Part shown: positions 44,426 to 54,000 of the stretch, piece by piece
Numbering within the stretch: the first letter of the stretch is position 1
How the letters are laid out: the number at the start of each line of letters is the position of its first letter
Origin: Deltaproteobacteria bacterium
GTDB taxonomy: Bacteria > Desulfobacterota > Desulfuromonadia > Desulfuromonadales > JAAYDE01
Length of the DNA: 54,757 bases
Assembly (NCBI GenBank): GCA_016934985.1
Contig: JAFGRU010000096.1
Span: 1-54,757 of the forward strand
Reading direction: 5' to 3'
Translations under genes and position numbers: made by a program
The notes under the pieces: model-generated
Databases searched by the model: none
The model's input: the letters and a program-made list of their open reading frames with translations, nothing else
What the model was told of the DNA's origin: nothing

Positions 44426-45595
44426 ATGAAAAAATTCAGATTTGCATGGCTCACTAAAACTCTGGCTATTTCCCTGGCCTTGGTTTTTTCTACCGTTTTC
44501 TTAAGCTCCTGCGGTAAAAAAGAAGAAAAAAAAGCGGCCAAAGCCGTTGCCCCGCCGATCAAGATTGGCGTAGCAGGCGCCCATAGCGGTGACCTGGCCT
44601 CTTATGGCATCCCGACCGTCAAAGCGACCGAACTGGTAGTCAAGAAGAAAAATGCCGCCGGTGGCATAAACGGTCGCCAGATTGAGGTCCTTGTTCAGGA
44701 CGACGCCTGCAAACCCGAATTTGCTACCAATGCCGCCACCAAGCTTATTGACGACGGTGCCAACGTGGTTATCGGCCACATCTGCAGTGGAGCTACCAAA
44801 GCGGCTTTGAGTATCTACAAGGACGGTAAAATTGTGACCATGTCGCCTTCTGCCACCAACCCTCCTTTAACCCAGAGCGGCGACTATCCCAACTTTTTCC
44901 GGACCATCGCTTCGGACGACGCACAGGCACGTATGGAAGTCGATTTCGCCCTTAATACTCTCAAGCTCAAAAAGATCGCCATTATTCACGACAAAGGCGA
45001 TTACGGTAAAGGCCTTGCTGAATTCGCCAGAGAATTCCTGGGGCAGGAAAAAGGTGCTGAGGTCGTTCTTTTTGAAGGTGTCACTCCCGGTGGGCTCGAT
45101 TATTCTGCCATTGTCAAAAAAATCCAGGAGAACGGTGCTGACGGCGTGATTTTTGGCGGTTACCATCCCGAAGCTTCGAAGATTGTTACGGCGATGAAGA
45201 AAAAGGATATCAACATTCCCTTCATTTCCGATGACGGCGTAAAGGATGAAACCTTCATCAAGGTAGCCGGCGAATATGCCGAGGGCGTTTACGCAACCGG
45301 CCCCAAAGACACGTCCAAAAACCCCCTGACTATTCAGGCGATTGAGGAACACAAAAAGGCTTACAATGAAGATCCTGGCGCCTTTTTCCTGAACGCCTAT
45401 TCAGCTGCTCTGGCGCTGGTGAATGCTATTGAAAAAAGCGGTTCCACCGACTATGACAAGATTGTGGCCGCGCTTAGAACGGAGCCCGTTGATACCCCTT
45501 TAGGAAGCATCAAGTTTGATGCAAAGGGGGATGCCATCGGGGTAGGTTTCTCCGTCTACCAGGTTCAAAACGGTGCCTACGTCGAAGTGCAGTAA
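44426..45595 (+). CDS. livK: Branched-chain amino-acid-type ABC transporter, substrate-binding lipoprotein
   Basis: The extracytoplasmic receptor of the Liv importer. It has a signal peptide with lipobox FLSSC (Cys29), so it is anchored as a lipoprotein. The rest of the 389 residues follow the type I periplasmic-binding fold: PIKIGVAGAHSGDLASYG, the hinge-near IGHICSGATKAA, MSPSATNPPLT, and NPLTIQAIEEHKKAYNEDPG. The family binds Leu/Ile/Val but also other amino acids and small acids, so the ligand is open. GGAGAGGAG precedes the ATG. It is first of livKHMGF and is separated from livH by a terminator-like hairpin. Confidence 0.92.
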   Translation: MKKFRFAWLTKTLAISLALVFSTVFLSSCGKKEEKKAAKAVAPPIKIGVAGAHSGDLASYGIPTVKATELVVKKKNAAGGINGRQIEVLVQDDACKPEFATNAATKLIDDGANVVIGHICSGATKAALSIYKDGKIVTMSPSATNPPLTQSGDYPNFFRTIASDDAQARMEVDFALNTLKLKKIAIIHDKGDYGKGLAEFAREFLGQEKGAEVVLFEGVTPGGLDYSAIVKKIQENGADGVIFGGYHPEASKIVTAMKKKDINIPFISDDGVKDETFIKVAGEYAEGVYATGPKDTSKNPLTIQAIEEHKKAYNEDPGAFFLNAYSAALALVNAIEKSGSTDYDKIVAALRTEPVDTPLGSIKFDAKGDAIGVGFSVYQVQNGAYVEVQ

Positions 45596-45614
45596 CCAAC
45601 ATAGAAAAAGGATT

Positions 45615-45651
45615 TCAAGGGGCAGCCTTAATTGACTGTCCCTTGATTTTT
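45615..45651 (+). terminator. Partial terminator between livK and livH
   Basis: An 11-bp stem TCAAGGGGCAG/CTGTCCCTTGA (one G-T pair) with a ten-base loop and five Ts. Its place suggests most transcripts end here, giving more binding protein than permease. Confidence 0.7.
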
Positions 45652-45739
45652 GACATCATCCTTTTTTGCTGAAAAGGAAATTTACAATGGTCTGCTGTTG
45701 TCAAGGACGATCATACTTCAGGAGCTGATCAATTTTCTT

Positions 45740-46642
45740 ATGGACTACTTTCTCGAACTACTTTTAGGGGGATTAACCAAGGGCAGCATCTACGCCCTCA
45801 TAGCCCTGGGCTATACCATGGTCTACGGCATTATCGAGTTGATCAACTTCGCCCATGGTGAAATTTACATGATCGGCGCTTTTACAGCCCTGATTGCTGC
45901 CAGTATTTTAAATATGCTCGGCCTCGGCCAGATAACCATCCTCATCCTGGCCAGTATACTCGCGATTATTTACTCTTCGGCTTACGGCTTCACCATGGAA
46001 AAAATCGCCTATAAGCCGCTGCGCCATTCGCCGCGCCTGTCTCCCCTGATTAGCGCCATAGGCATGTCGATCTTTTTCCAGAACTATGTGCTGCTGGCTC
46101 AGACATCAGATTTTCTTCCCTTTCCGAGTCTGCTTCCCGAGTTTGAATTTCTGCAGCCGTACCGCCATATCATTCGTTCCCCCGAGATTTTCATTCTCTT
46201 CACCACGGTGGTGGTCATGGTTCTTCTGACCGTTTTGATTAAATTCACCAAGGTTGGGAAGGCCATGCGTGCCACGGCACAGGATCGGAAAATGGCCATG
46301 CTGGTCGGCGTCGACGTCAACAAAATTATCTCCATGACCTTTGTCATTGGGTCTTCAACAGCGGCAATCGGTGGGGTTCTGATTGCATCATTCATCGGTC
46401 AGATCAACTTCTATATCGGTTTTATAGCCGGCATCAAGGCATTTACCGCCGCCGTCCTTGGAGGAATCGGGAGCATCCCGGGAGCTGTTGTTGGCAGCCT
46501 TATTCTGGGTTGTACTGAAAGTTTTGCCACCGGCTACGTTTTGAGCGATTACGAAGATGTTTTTGCCTTCGGTCTTCTTGTTCTCATTCTGATTTTCCGG
46601 CCTGCCGGGATTCTCGGGAAATCTTCGTCCGAGAAGGTTTGA
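45740..46642 (+). CDS. livH: Branched-chain amino-acid-type ABC transporter, permease LivH
   Basis: One of two membrane permeases of the Liv importer. The 300-residue product starts MDYFLELLLGGLTKGSIYALIALGYTM and has YGIIELINFAHGEIYMIGAF, the signature of the family, with about eight membrane segments. The open frame extends 30 codons upstream, but no family member has such an extension; the ATG at 45740 has its nearest ribosome site, AGGAG at 45720-45724, about 15 bases away, which is long and could keep translation low. Confidence 0.92.
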   Translation: MDYFLELLLGGLTKGSIYALIALGYTMVYGIIELINFAHGEIYMIGAFTALIAASILNMLGLGQITILILASILAIIYSSAYGFTMEKIAYKPLRHSPRLSPLISAIGMSIFFQNYVLLAQTSDFLPFPSLLPEFEFLQPYRHIIRSPEIFILFTTVVVMVLLTVLIKFTKVGKAMRATAQDRKMAMLVGVDVNKIISMTFVIGSSTAAIGGVLIASFIGQINFYIGFIAGIKAFTAAVLGGIGSIPGAVVGSLILGCTESFATGYVLSDYEDVFAFGLLVLILIFRPAGILGKSSSEKV

Positions 46643-46686
46643 TGTGCTGAAAGTAGCCTATATTTTCATCTTTTCTGTGTGAAACC

Positions 46687-47913
46687 ATGCATATTTTTGA
46701 AGAGATAAAAAAATCTACGATAACCGCCGTCTGGTTTGTCTTTTTGACCTTCCCCATTATGGTGATTCGGGTTAATACCATCCACAAAACCATTGAATGG
46801 CGTTGGGACAACATGATCATGGTTGCGGTGGGGAGTTTTGCCCTTTCCTTTGTCTGGCGCTACTTTATGGAACACCGTCAAGCACCTAAGCCAGAAGCCA
46901 TGGGCAGGGGGGTCCCCTGGATTCAAAATGCCCGTCAGGCAATTAAACACCCGGTCTTTTTTTATTCGGCAATTGCCCTGTTGACCGTATTTGCTGTTAT
47001 CTTCCCCTTTATCTTCTCGCGCTATCAGGTCAACATCATGACCACCGCCCTGATCTACGTCATGCTTGGTCTTGGACTGAATATCGTTGTCGGGCTGGCA
47101 GGTCTCCTTGATCTGGGCTATGTAGCCTTTTATGCGGTTGGGGCTTACAGTTACGCCCTGCTTCATCTCCATTACGGTCTTAATTTCTGGATCTGTCTCC
47201 CCCTGGGGGCGGGGCTTGCTGCCCTTTTCGGGATCATCCTCGGTTTTCCGGTTCTACGTTTAAGGGGGGATTACCTTGCCATTGTCACTCTTGGTTTTGG
47301 AGAGATCATCCGCCTGGTCCTTGAAAACTGGAACGAATTTTCTAAAGGGCCCAGCGGCATCGCTGAAATTCCCCGGCCACCGATCCCAGGGGTCGAGCTT
47401 TCCTTAAGCGAATCGAGCGTCTTCCTTTACTTTTTGGTGATAATCCTGACACTTTTCACTGTTTTTGTGGTCAACCGCCTGCGCAATTCGCGCATTGGCC
47501 GGGCCTGGATTGCCCTGCGCGAAGACGAAATTGCATGCCAGGCCATGGGAGTCAACAAAACGGCAACCAAGTTGACGGCCTTTGCCCTCGGAGCTACCTG
47601 GGCGGGAATGGCAGGCGTAATATTTGCGGCTAAAACGACTTTTATTAATCCAGCCAGCTTTACCTTCCTGGAATCAGCAATCATCCTCTCCATTGTTGTT
47701 CTCGGCGGCATGGGCTCCATTGTTGGAGTCATCGCCAGCGCCCTTATCCTCATCCTGTTGCCTGAATATCTGCGCGCCTTCTCCGAGTACCGTATGCTCC
47801 TTTTCGGCGCCGTGCTGGTAATCATGATGGTCTTCCGTCCCCAGGGCCTGGTCAGCACCGTTCGACAGACCTATCAGTTCAAGGGCCTCAAGAAAGATAA
47901 GGAGGTTGGATGA
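46687..47913 (+). CDS. livM: Branched-chain amino-acid-type ABC transporter, permease LivM
   Basis: The second permease, 408 residues. Like E. coli LivM it has an N-terminal extension of two extra membrane spans (about 1-90) before the conserved core: LIYVMLGLGLNIVVGLAGL, LDLGYVAFYAVGAYSYALL, LRLRGDYLAIVTLGFGEIIR and RIGRAWIALREDEIACQAMG, the last being the loop that contacts the ATPases. It overlaps livG by four bases. Confidence 0.92.
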   Translation: MHIFEEIKKSTITAVWFVFLTFPIMVIRVNTIHKTIEWRWDNMIMVAVGSFALSFVWRYFMEHRQAPKPEAMGRGVPWIQNARQAIKHPVFFYSAIALLTVFAVIFPFIFSRYQVNIMTTALIYVMLGLGLNIVVGLAGLLDLGYVAFYAVGAYSYALLHLHYGLNFWICLPLGAGLAALFGIILGFPVLRLRGDYLAIVTLGFGEIIRLVLENWNEFSKGPSGIAEIPRPPIPGVELSLSESSVFLYFLVIILTLFTVFVVNRLRNSRIGRAWIALREDEIACQAMGVNKTATKLTAFALGATWAGMAGVIFAAKTTFINPASFTFLESAIILSIVVLGGMGSIVGVIASALILILLPEYLRAFSEYRMLLFGAVLVIMMVFRPQGLVSTVRQTYQFKGLKKDKEVG

Positions 47914-48701
47914 TGGAACGGTTGCTTGACGTAAAAAGTCTTACCATGGATTTCGGTGGCCTGCGGGCCGTTGATCAGGTCAACCTCGATGTCTGCCAAG
48001 GTGAGATAGTGGCTCTCATTGGCCCAAACGGCGCTGGAAAGACGACCTTTTTTAACTGCATTACCGGCATTTACGCTCCTTCAGATGGCGAAATTTCCGT
48101 TATCCCTCCGGGGAAAAAACCTATCAGAATCAACGGTTTCAAGCCTCATAAAATTACCCAGGCCGGCATGGCGCGGACATTTCAGAACATCCGTCTGTTC
48201 CCCAATATGACGGTTTTAGAGAATGTCATGCTTGGACGCCACTGCCGCACTACCAGCAAGATTCTGGGTGCCATTCTACGCGGCAGTCATACCCGTCGTG
48301 AAGAGGAAGAAACCGTTGACTTCAGCTATCACCTTCTGGAAAAAATGGGACTTGAAAAATACGCCAACGAGTTTGCCAAGAACCTTCCTTATGGTGCTCA
48401 ACGGCGTCTGGAAATCGCCCGCGCCATGGCCACTGAACCGTTTCTTCTTCTTCTGGATGAACCGGCTGCCGGCATGAACCCGCAGGAGACCAAAGAGCTT
48501 GATGATCTCATCACCAAGATAAAAAATGAGGAAGGAATATCCATTCTCCTCATCGAACATGATATGAAATTGGTCATGAATATATCCGACCGTATCTTCG
48601 TCATGGAGTATGGCCGTGAAATCGCCAAAGGAACGCCCCTGGAAATACGGGAAAATCCAAAAGTCATCGAAGCCTATCTGGGGGAGGAAGTCCATGCTTA
48701 A
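47910..48701 (+). CDS. livG: Branched-chain amino-acid-type ABC transporter, ATPase LivG
   Basis: ATP-binding subunit, 263 residues: Walker A GPNGAGKTTFFN, Q-loop region MARTFQNIRLF, a signature that reads LPYGAQRRLEIARAMA (LSGGQ replaced by the LPYGxQR of LivG), Walker B LLLLDEPAAGMNP, and the H-loop IEHDM. Two ATGs at 47910 and 47913 are both possible; the first overlaps the livM stop. AAGGAGG precedes them. Confidence 0.93.
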   Translation: MMERLLDVKSLTMDFGGLRAVDQVNLDVCQGEIVALIGPNGAGKTTFFNCITGIYAPSDGEISVIPPGKKPIRINGFKPHKITQAGMARTFQNIRLFPNMTVLENVMLGRHCRTTSKILGAILRGSHTRREEEETVDFSYHLLEKMGLEKYANEFAKNLPYGAQRRLEIARAMATEPFLLLLDEPAAGMNPQETKELDDLITKIKNEEGISILLIEHDMKLVMNISDRIFVMEYGREIAKGTPLEIRENPKVIEAYLGEEVHA

Positions 48702-49401
48702 GGTCAATAACATCCAAACTTATTACGGCAACATCCAGGCCCTAAAAGGGATTACCCTCGACATTGGGGAAGGGGAGATCATCACCCTCATCGGTGCCAA
48801 TGGAGCCGGGAAGACCACCACCCTCATGTCCATCTGTGGGGTCGTTCCACCTAAGCAGGGGGAAATATTTTTTCGCGGCACGCCCATCCACAACATGACA
48901 ACTGAAAAAATTGTCGCTTTAGGTATTTGCCAGGTTCCCGAAGGACGGCATATCTTTCCCGGCCTGACGGTCAAGGAAAATCTCGAAATGGGCGCTTACC
49001 TGCGTACCGATCATCATGGTATTAAGACAGATCTCGAGTACGTTTTAGACCTTTTTCCTATCCTCGCTCAACGACGCCATCAACAGGGCGGTACTCTTAG
49101 CGGCGGTGAGCAGCAGATGCTTGCTATCTCCCGCGCGCTCATGGCCAAGCCACGCCTGCTGCTCCTGGATGAACCATCTTTGGGATTGGCCCCTTTGATC
49201 ATTCAACAAATTTTTGAAATTATCCGCAAAATCAATTCGGAGCAAAAAACCACTATCTTTCTGGTCGAGCAGAATGCCAACCTGGCTTTAAAAGTAGCCC
49301 ATCGGGGCTATGTCATGGAAAACGGTACTATCACGCTGGCCGACAGCGCAGCCAATCTCCTCGACAACGAAGATGTAAAAAAAGCCTATCTTGGTCTTTA
49401 A
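48694..49401 (+). CDS. livF: Branched-chain amino-acid-type ABC transporter, ATPase LivF
   Basis: Second ATP-binding subunit, 235 residues: Walker A GANGAGKTTTLMS, Q-loop CQVPEGRHIFPGLTVKENLE, signature LSGGEQQMLAISRALM, Walker B LLLLDEPSLGLAP, H-loop VEQNA. The ATG at 48694 follows GGAGG and overlaps the end of livG by eight bases; the longer frame lies inside livG and is not used. Last gene of the liv operon. Confidence 0.93.
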   Translation: MLKVNNIQTYYGNIQALKGITLDIGEGEIITLIGANGAGKTTTLMSICGVVPPKQGEIFFRGTPIHNMTTEKIVALGICQVPEGRHIFPGLTVKENLEMGAYLRTDHHGIKTDLEYVLDLFPILAQRRHQQGGTLSGGEQQMLAISRALMAKPRLLLLDEPSLGLAPLIIQQIFEIIRKINSEQKTTIFLVEQNANLALKVAHRGYVMENGTITLADSAANLLDNEDVKKAYLGL

Positions 49402-49551
49402 TGCCTGTACCTCATTCCTTATTTTGAATTTCTTTCTGTTTAGGCCGGACATCATTAAAACTGAGGGGTATTATCCACGTTTTAAAGACCCCGTAGGTAA
49501 AATTTTTTTATGCTGTTATCATAGGTATCAATAATATAGGTTTCGCATTCT

Positions 49552-50046
49552 ATGTCCCAATGGGTAAAAATCCTCTTGTTCCTAACTGTTTGCACTTTTT
49601 TTGGATTAAAGGTGCCTGGTCCTTCTATGGCCGCGGAAAACCTTTCTAAAGAAATCCAGGTCCAGGAAAAAGAAGAAAGAGAAAAACAAGGCAATATTTT
49701 CAATATGATTTTCGGTTCCGCTCCCGGCATGCCGACTGAGCGGGGACTGCTTCTTATCAACGCCTATCATGACAACAACGGCAATCAGGCTAAAGACTCC
49801 GAGGAACCGGAATTGCGCAACGAAATTGTCTGCCGGGTCGACGGCATCCAATACCACATTCCCGCATTTATCCCTGCTTTACGGCTCCATGAAAACTATC
49901 GGGTTGAATGTGCCACCGCTCCGGCTTCCAGCAATTATGTCCCCGAAAAGGTTTCCACTGAGCTTTTTATCCAACGCAAGGGGCAGGTCTTTTTTATTGA
50001 GGTACCTTGCAAAAAGTTGGAGCCTGCCCAACCGCCATCCTCATGA
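49552..50046 (+). CDS. Predicted secreted protein with SdrD-B-like calcium loop
   Basis: A 164-residue exported protein with a signal peptide likely cut after SMA (about residue 27). An acidic helical segment (LSKEIQVQEKEEREKQG) comes next, then AYHDNNGNQAKDSEEPELRN, which resembles the Asp/Asn/Gly calcium-binding loop of SdrD-B/Cna-B-type surface domains. Cysteines at CRVDG, VECAT and VPCKK could form disulfides. The ribosome site is poor. It follows the liv operon by 150 bases and is probably a separate unit. Function unknown. Confidence 0.6.
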   Translation: MSQWVKILLFLTVCTFFGLKVPGPSMAAENLSKEIQVQEKEEREKQGNIFNMIFGSAPGMPTERGLLLINAYHDNNGNQAKDSEEPELRNEIVCRVDGIQYHIPAFIPALRLHENYRVECATAPASSNYVPEKVSTELFIQRKGQVFFIEVPCKKLEPAQPPSS

Positions 50047-50173
50047 AAGTTCCGGGATTTCATTGGTGTTCTCTTTATTTTTATTCTCATCCTGTACGAA
50101 TCGTTTCGTTGTGTTAAAATTCTAATAAGGAAGATCAAACGAACCCCAATTTCAGCCGGGTAAGGAGGGGCCT

Positions 50174-50779
50174 ATGATGACTTCAGGGTTCAAAAGGGAT
50201 CAGAGCGAAATTCTGGTGCCAATCCTCAATGATTTGACGGAAATGATTCTGACTCTCAGGAATGCCTTCAACCGTCAGAATCAGAGTTACCTGCACGAGA
50301 CCACAAAAATCCAGAAGCGTCTTGCCCAGGATATTGAGGTCGCCAAAAAAGAGGCGGTGGGCCTTTCTTCAAGTGAAAAACTGGTGGTTCGCCTGCAAAG
50401 CATTCTTTCCCATATGGAGCTGATCCAGGATGCAATTAACGAACTTGTGGATCCCCTTAAAAAACAGATTCGGGAAGGTATCCTCTTCTCCAACAAGGGG
50501 ATGATGCAAACCAATTTTCTGTTCGATCACGAGGCTGGAATATTTCGCTCCCTTGCTGACATTTTCCTGACGGAGAATCCTATCCTGCGTGATTATGTCC
50601 TTGAAAAAATTGAAGACATGTCCCAGAAATGTATCGATTTTGCCACCGATCACGAGGCGCGCCTCATCGAGGGGCTTTGTCTTCCCCAAGCCGCACCGGT
50701 CTTCCTTGCTATTCTTGACAGCATTCGGACCATCTCGCACCATGAGCACGAGATTGTCAGACTTCTCCAGGAGGGATAG
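50174..50779 (+). CDS. All-helical cytosolic protein, possibly PhoU-like
   Basis: A 201-residue protein with no signal peptide or membrane segment, apparently a bundle of long helices. The run of the sequence (ILNDLTEMILTLRNAFNRQN, then the middle HMELIQDAINELVDPLKKQI) recalls PhoU-like domains. It lacks the metal-binding E/DxxxD repeats in obvious form, so this is tentative. A strong AAGGAGGGG site precedes two adjacent ATGs; the first, at 50174, has the better spacing. Ended by a clear terminator, hence a real single-gene unit. Confidence 0.65.
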   Translation: MMTSGFKRDQSEILVPILNDLTEMILTLRNAFNRQNQSYLHETTKIQKRLAQDIEVAKKEAVGLSSSEKLVVRLQSILSHMELIQDAINELVDPLKKQIREGILFSNKGMMQTNFLFDHEAGIFRSLADIFLTENPILRDYVLEKIEDMSQKCIDFATDHEARLIEGLCLPQAAPVFLAILDSIRTISHHEHEIVRLLQEG

Positions 50780-50807
50780 GGGCAAAGATTTACCTGAAAC
50801 ACAATGG

Positions 50808-50835
50808 GGTCTCTCCAAAAGGAGAGGCCTTTTTT
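50808..50835 (+). terminator. Terminator after the 50174-50779 gene
   Basis: GGTCTCTCC pairs with GGAGAGGCC (one G-T pair) around AAAA, followed by six Ts. Confidence 0.8.
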
Positions 50836-51019
50836 GTGTTTGGAAAGAAGCAAACGGAGGGGATTACTGATGGAAGCCAAAGGGGAAGGTTAATGTCCTG
50901 AAATCATATAAACTTTACCATTCCCTTGGAATTGCTTGAAAAGTTTAAATATGAAAAATAAACTGATATTTAAATTTAGTTCAATAGGATGAGCAGATTG
51001 GAGTTCTAAATCTGAATCT

Positions 51020-54000
51020 TTAATTGGGCAATTTTGTTTGACATTCCCCGGGGCTGATCAGTTTTATGAATTCCTCCGGGGGCACCGGTCGACTGAAAAA
51101 ATAGCCTTGATATTCATCGCATTGGTTATCCAAAAGAAAATCAAGCTGTTCTTGGGTCTCAACTCCTTCTGCCACAGCCACAAGCCTCAGATTGTGGGCG
51201 ATGGCAATGATACTTTGCACTACTGCCGCAGCGCTGGGTTCACTGAGTGCATCGGCGATAAACGAACGGTCGATTTTCAGACAGTCTACTTTGAACTGCC
51301 GCAAACTGTTGAAATTTGAAAAGCCGGTGCCAAAATCATCAAGGTGCAGACCTAAACCCTTATTCTTTAGTAGCGTCAAGATCCTCACCGCGTTCGAAAT
51401 ATCTTCAATAACCATGCTCTCTGTGATCTCCAGGGATATCATTCCTGGCTCAACACCGGTATTCTCAAGTACCTCAAAAACCTGTCCGACGAAATTTTCC
51501 TGCCTGAATTGACGAGCAGAAACGTTGACTGAAATGTTAAAATTATTAAAACCAGATATGCACCAGGACTTTGCCTGCCGGCAAGCCGTTTCCATAATCC
51601 ATTTACCCAATGGTAAAATGAGCCCGCTCTCCTCTGCTGCCGGAATAAAAGTGTCTGGTCCCATTAACCCCTTTTGGGGATGCTGCCAACGCACCAGGGC
51701 CTCGCAGCCTTTTATTTGACCGCTTCGAAGATCGACTTTAGGCTGGTAATAAAGCAAAAACTCTTCTTTTTTAAGTGCTTCGCGTATTCCCGCCTCGATG
51801 CTGATCAATTCCTGGGCTTTTGCCGTCATTTCCGGAGAGAAATACCGGGATGTATTGCCGCCGGCCTGCTTTGCCTGGAACATGGCCAGGTCGGCTTTCT
51901 GAATCAGGGTTTCCGCGTTCGGGCCATTTCCCGGGAAAAAACTGATTCCGACACTGGTATTGATTTCAAACTCCTGGTTGTTTATTTTGATCGGATGAGA
52001 CAGATTTTCGAGGATTTTTTTGGTCACAATACCAATATCGGAAAATTCGGCAATCTCAGCCAGTACGATAACAAATTCATCGCCGCCAAAACGGGCCACT
52101 GTGTCGCATTCACGAATGGAGCGGGATAAACGCAAGGCCACTTTTTTGAGGAGTGTGTCACCGGAACTGTGTCCGAAAGTATCGTTGATTCTTTTGAAAC
52201 GATCCAGATCGAGGAGCAGAACTGCAACTATGCGCTTGGAACGTTGGGCGTAATAGATACTTTGGTTAATCCGGTCTTCAAGGAGGTTGCGGTTGGCCAG
52301 ACCGGTCAGTGCATCATGGGTTGCCTTGTGCTCAAGCTCCTGTTCGTGTTGTTTGCGCACCGTGATATCGTCTATTATTCCGATAAAATGAGTAACCTGG
52401 TCATCGCTATTGCGCACCGGAGCGATTTTCAGTTGATTCCAGCTCTGGCTGCCATCTTTCCGTTGATTGCTGATCTCAACAGCAATTTCCACCTGTTCTT
52501 TTAAAGCTTGGGAAATCTCCAAAAATCCTACTCGATTAAGGTCATTATCTACCAATAAACACGGATTCAGGCCCAGAGCCTCATCCTTGTTAAAATCGGT
52601 AATTTTTTCGAAAGCCGGATTGACGTAGCAAATTGGATAATTCGGGTTTAAACCATCGCAAATCATAATGCCGTTATTGCAAGCTTCCATCGCCTGGAAA
52701 CTCATATTCAAGTTGGCAACCGCAAGCTTGCGTTCAGTTATGTCGCGGGTAATTCCCTGAATAGCGAAAGGGGTTCCTTCTCTATCCCTGATTACAGAAA
52801 TTGAAACCTCGGTCAAAATGGCGGTACCGTTCTTTTTGATCTGCTCCAGCTCAAAGACGCATTCCTGAGGTCGGTTTGATTTATTTGCCAATACTTTTTT
52901 ATGGGTTTGATATACCCTCGTCAAAACCTCGGGGGGCAGATGATCCTCAAGCGATACACTCAGACCCTCTTCAATCGTATAGCCGAACATTTTTTCGATG
53001 GAAGGGCTGATATATAGATACTTATTTTCTACCAGGCTATAAGTCCAGATGAGGTCCGAAGCATTCTCAGCCAGTAGGCGGTATTTCTCTTCACTTTCCC
53101 GTAACGATTGCTCGGACTGCTTACGTTCGGTGATATCCCGGCAAATACAGCAAAACAACTTTTTCCCCTCGAGGACAGTCTCAGTGGTACTTATTTCTAC
53201 GTTAAGACAGGTGCCATCTTTGCGCCGGTGACGGGTTTCAAACAAGCACCCGTTGGCCTTTATCTCTTTTGCTTTTTCCAGCAATTCTTTCTGTGTCCAT
53301 TGGGCCTCCCAGTCCCAGACATTCAGCTGAAGAATTTCCTGCATAGAATAACCCAGCATTTCAGCAAAGCTCTGGTTGGTCTCATAGACTTTGCAATTCT
53401 CGTCGAGGACGACAATACCGTCCCTCGATTTGTCAAGAAGGACCTGGCGACGGTTGGTTTCCTTATGTAATTCCCTGGTACGGCGTGCTACTTCTTTGCG
53501 GAGCGACCAAACCCATATCAGTACAGTCAAAAGGATAACAAGGGATGGAACGGCCACAAACAAAATATACCGAAGAATGGTTGCCAAACGTGGAGCAGCT
53601 TCTGTATAGATTCCTAGATACTGGTTATAAATCCTGCGATATTCGCCGCTTTCCTTGATAATTTTTAGGCCTTCGTTGAATTGGCCCAAAAGAGCGCTGC
53701 TTTTGTGCGACACGGCATAGCAGTATTCGGGGGAAATAAACGGCCGCTGGCCGATCACGAGGTTGTTCAACTGGTGCTTTTTGATCCAGTAAAGCGCCGT
53801 CAAACGGGCGACAAGGGCACAATCATATTGCCCCCCGGCCAGTTTCCTCAGGGCATCCTCCATGGTAAAAGCAACTGAAATCTGGTTGGCCAAACCCTGC
53901 TCCACAAGGAAATCGTGCATGATGTCGCCATTCGCGACAACAATGCGTTGGCCTACAAGATCAGAGATCCTGGCAGGCGGCAATCCGTTGGATTTACGGC

